Source: Streptomyces sp. TBY4
GTDB lineage: Bacteria > Actinomycetota > Actinomycetes > Streptomycetales > Streptomycetaceae
Length of the DNA stretch: 64,000 nucleotides
Assembly: GCF_024213195.1 (NCBI RefSeq)
Contig: NZ_JANAVF010000002.1
Span: forward strand, 62,001 to 126,000
Direction of reading: 5' to 3'
Shown: positions 62,148 through 64,000 of the stretch, piece after piece
Numbering within the stretch: the stretch's first letter is position 1
Layout: each line of letters begins with the position of its first letter
Translations under genes and position numbers: made by a program
Notes under the pieces: generated by a model
What the model saw: only the letters and a program-made list of their open reading frames with translations
Databases searched by the model: none
Told to the model about the DNA's origin: nothing

Positions 62148-62825
62148 TCAGGCGGCCTGCGCCCCGGTGAGCCAGGTGTAGGCGCTCTCCGCGCTGAACT
62201 CCGTCTGCCCGGAGGGGAAGAGGAGCCCGGCCGCCGCGAAGGCCGGGTCGTCGGCCGTGGCCGCCACGTAGGGGATCGCCACGCACCGCATGCCCGCCGC
62301 GTGCGCGGCCAGGGCGCCCGGCGCCGCGTCCTCGACGACCACGCAGTCGGCCGGTTCCGCGCCCAGCCGGCGCGCCGCCTCCAGGAACACGTCCGGGGCG
62401 GGCTTGCCCTGCGCGACCTCCTCGGCGGAGACCACCGTGGTCAGCAGCGCGTCCAGCCCGGTGCCCGACAGGACCGCGTCGATCGCCTCGAGCGAGGACC
62501 CGGAGGCCACCGCCATCGGAACGCCCTCGGAGTGCAGCCGCTTCACGAAGGCGCGCATTTCGGGGTAGGCCTCGGTGTGGCTCCGGGCGAGCTCCAGGTA
62601 GGCGGCGTTCTGCTCGGCGAGCAACTGCTCCACCGGGGCCTCGATCCCGTACTCCTCCCGGAGGATCTCCAGGGTTTCCAGGGTGCCGATGCCGATGTAC
62701 CGGGAGTGCTGCTCCCAGGTGAAATCGGGGACGCCGTGGCGTTCCAGGGTGCGCCGCCCCGACTCGTAGTAGTTCGGCTCGCTGTCCACGAGGGTGCCGT
62801 CGAGATCGAATATGACGGAGATCAT
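62148..62825 (-). CDS. HAD-family phosphatase
   Basis: A 225-residue HAD hydrolase of the phosphoglycolate/beta-phosphoglucomutase subgroup. Motif I is FDLDGT (D7, D9), motif II is VASGSS, motif III K in QGKPAPDVF, and motif IV VVEDAAPG. A helical cap domain lies between motifs I and II. The substrate is likely a small sugar phosphate, but not fixed. It is followed after about 50 bases by the P450 gene on the same strand. Confidence 0.9.
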   Translation of the reverse strand: MISVIFDLDGTLVDSEPNYYESGRRTLERHGVPDFTWEQHSRYIGIGTLETLEILREEYGIEAPVEQLLAEQNAAYLELARSHTEAYPEMRAFVKRLHSEGVPMAVASGSSLEAIDAVLSGTGLDALLTTVVSAEEVAQGKPAPDVFLEAARRLGAEPADCVVVEDAAPGALAAHAAGMRCVAIPYVAATADDPAFAAAGLLFPSGQTEFSAESAYTWLTGAQAA

Positions 62826-62886
62826 CCGCTGTGCCCGTCCTGCCGGTGCCGGTCCTGTACCTGTCGTACCTGTCCGGACCATCTTG

Positions 62887-63366
62887 TCAGGGTTTGCGTG
62901 CGCTCCGTCCCACGGACTCCACCAGGGGGAGGAGCCGGTGCGGCACGCGCTCGCGCAGCGCGACCTCGGTCCGGGTGCGCACCACACCGGGCAGCCGGAT
63001 CAGCCGCTGGATGACGTCCTCCAGATGCGCGTTGTCCCGCGCGGCCACCCGGGTCAGCAGGTCCCCGCCACCGGTGATGGAGAAGGCCTCGATGATCTCC
63101 GGTACGGAGGCCAGGGCGTCGCCGACCTCGTCCAGGTGCCCCTGCGTGACCTCGATGTGCACGAAGGCCAGGACGGGGTGCCCGAGGGCGGCGGGGGAGA
63201 GGACGGGTCCGGTACCGGTGATCACCCCGGTGCGCTCCAGCCGGTCCAGCCGGGCCTGGAGGGTGCCGCGCGCGACGCCGAGGATCCGGGCGTACTCCCG
63301 GACGCTGGTGCGCGGCTGTTCGATCAGCAGGCGCAGGATCCGTGTGTCGAGCTCGTCCACCGCCAT
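62887..63366 (-). CDS. Lrp/AsnC-family regulator
   Basis: A 159-residue feast/famine regulator. The N-terminal helix-turn-helix (DTRILRLLIEQPRTSVREYARILGVARGTLQARLDRLERTG) and the C-terminal RAM (AsnC ligand) domain, about 65-145 with SITGGGDLLTRV, are both complete. It probably senses an amino acid. It lies between the HAD gene and a DUF1295 gene, all on one strand; its target is not visible. Confidence 0.92.
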   Translation of the reverse strand: MAVDELDTRILRLLIEQPRTSVREYARILGVARGTLQARLDRLERTGVITGTGPVLSPAALGHPVLAFVHIEVTQGHLDEVGDALASVPEIIEAFSITGGGDLLTRVAARDNAHLEDVIQRLIRLPGVVRTRTEVALRERVPHRLLPLVESVGRSARKP

Positions 63367-63453
63367 GCCGCGACTGTACCAACGCGGCCCGGATCGGACC
63401 CCCTGTGACCTGCGAAGGCACCGCGGCCGACGGGGCTGCCGCAGGGGCCGGGA

Positions 63454-63999
63454 TCACCGCGGCCGACGGGGAGGCCGGGGCAGGAAGCCGCTGGTCCGGG
63501 CCCGGTACGCGGCGTAGCCCGGGCGGTCCGCCATGTGCCGCTCCAGCAGCCGCTTCCCGCTGCCGCCGATCAGCAGGTACGACATCACGAGCGGGGAGAC
63601 CACCGATACCGCCGCCGCCGCTCCCGAGGTCCAGGCCGTCAGGGACAGCCCCCACCACACGCAGAAGTCGCCGAAGTAGTTCGGGTGCCGGGTCCAGGAC
63701 CACAGGCCCCGGTCCATGATCCGTCCCCGGTTCGCCGGATCGGCCCTGAACCGGGCCAGCTGGTGGTCGCCGACCGCCTCGAAGAGCAGCCCGCACAGCC
63801 ACAGCGCCGAGCCCGCCACCGCCAGGGCGCCGGGCCGCCCGGTCGCGTACGCCGCCGCCTGCACGGGCAGGGAGACCAGCCAGACCAGGCCCGCCTGGAG
63901 CAGGTAGACCGTGCGCAGCGCGTACCAGGTGCGGTTGCCCGGGGCCCGGGCGAGCAGCCGCTCGTAGCGCGGGTCCTCGCCGTGTCCGCGGCCCCGCCA
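63454..63999 (-). CDS. DUF1295 membrane protein, partial
   Basis: The 3' part of a gene that runs past the window edge. The 181 visible codons have four or five hydrophobic segments, RGHGEDPRYE near the edge and the steroid-5-alpha-reductase-like motif GLWSWTRHPNYFGDFCVWWG, followed by RPGYAAYRARTSGFLP at the end. This is the DUF1295 family, whose relatives reduce steroid-like double bonds with NADPH. The start codon is outside the window. Confidence 0.88.
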   Translation of the reverse strand, partial: WRGRGHGEDPRYERLLARAPGNRTWYALRTVYLLQAGLVWLVSLPVQAAAYATGRPGALAVAGSALWLCGLLFEAVGDHQLARFRADPANRGRIMDRGLWSWTRHPNYFGDFCVWWGLSLTAWTSGAAAAVSVVSPLVMSYLLIGGSGKRLLERHMADRPGYAAYRARTSGFLPRPPRRPR

Positions 64000-64000
64000 C

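Noticed and set aside
59565..63366. P450, monooxygenase and regulator as part of a biosynthetic gene cluster
   Set aside because: There is no polyketide, peptide, terpene or RiPP core gene in the window; the neighbours are ordinary metabolic genes.

Overview
The window is high-GC actinobacterial chromosome, most likely Streptomyces or a close relative. The evidence is the strong GC bias, GTG and TTG starts, tight ATGA/GTGA overlaps, a complete conservon (cvnABCD), DUF6397, FG-GAP-decorated secreted wall enzymes, an Rpf domain, a DmdR/IdeR-like iron box, and many Streptomyces-type regulators. I see no rRNA, tRNA, CRISPR array, integrase or transposase gene. It reads as core or near-core chromosome with a few scars: two CTAG-bounded inverted-repeat elements, an RHS remnant and one frameshifted antiporter gene.

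Layout. (1) 0.1-4.8 kb: three tandem secreted proteins share a C-terminal FG-GAP propeller (M23 peptidase, Rpf-type muralytic enzyme, protein of unknown N-domain). (2) 5-12.3 kb: a CPBP membrane protease, then a metal/heme-copper-oxidase block with a membrane protein behind a probable iron box, a His-rich membrane protein, CopC, a CopD-CtaG fusion, a DsbA-like protein, DUF3093 and, convergent, a YcnI-like protein. (3) 12.4-16.9 kb: a molybdenum hydroxylase operon (FAD subunit, fused 2Fe-2S/Moco subunit, double-ABM membrane protein). (4) 17-24.3 kb: ion homeostasis and sensing (double-Rossmann TrkA/RCK protein, NarL-type two-component pair, KhtT/KhtU-like K+/H+ antiporter with a frameshift, DUF3040, ArsB/NhaD-type carrier). 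(5) 24.4-27.8 kb: RHS fragment, ExaC-type aldehyde dehydrogenase and its GAF-domain regulator. (6) 28-32.2 kb: a coupled SNF2 helicase and SWIM zinc-finger pair. (7) 32.4-35.9 kb: small housekeeping genes (MOSC, TrmO-like, methyltransferase, hypotheticals). (8) 36-43 kb: an MHYT sensor directly ahead of cvnABCD, a PPOX protein, an orphan roadblock protein and DUF6397. (9) 43-53 kb: YchJ, acyl-CoA thioesterase, DUF3516 helicase, DUF457 hydrolase, an asymmetric ABC exporter pair and a Tat-exported sulfite-oxidase-like protein. (10) 53-64 kb: a D-lactate-dehydrogenase-like flavo/Fe-S enzyme, a MarR regulator divergent from an ABC exporter with a palindromic operator, an MltG paralogue, a flavin monooxygenase, a P450, a HAD phosphatase, an Lrp regulator and a DUF1295 gene cut by the window edge.

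The best leads for something not yet described are: the CTAG-bounded element family, whose two copies each supply the TAG stop of the adjacent gene; the MHYT-conservon arrangement; the ABC exporter pair with complementary broken ATP-site motifs; and the iron-box/palindrome control region in front of the copper-protein block. All functions are inferred from motifs read by eye; no database search was run.
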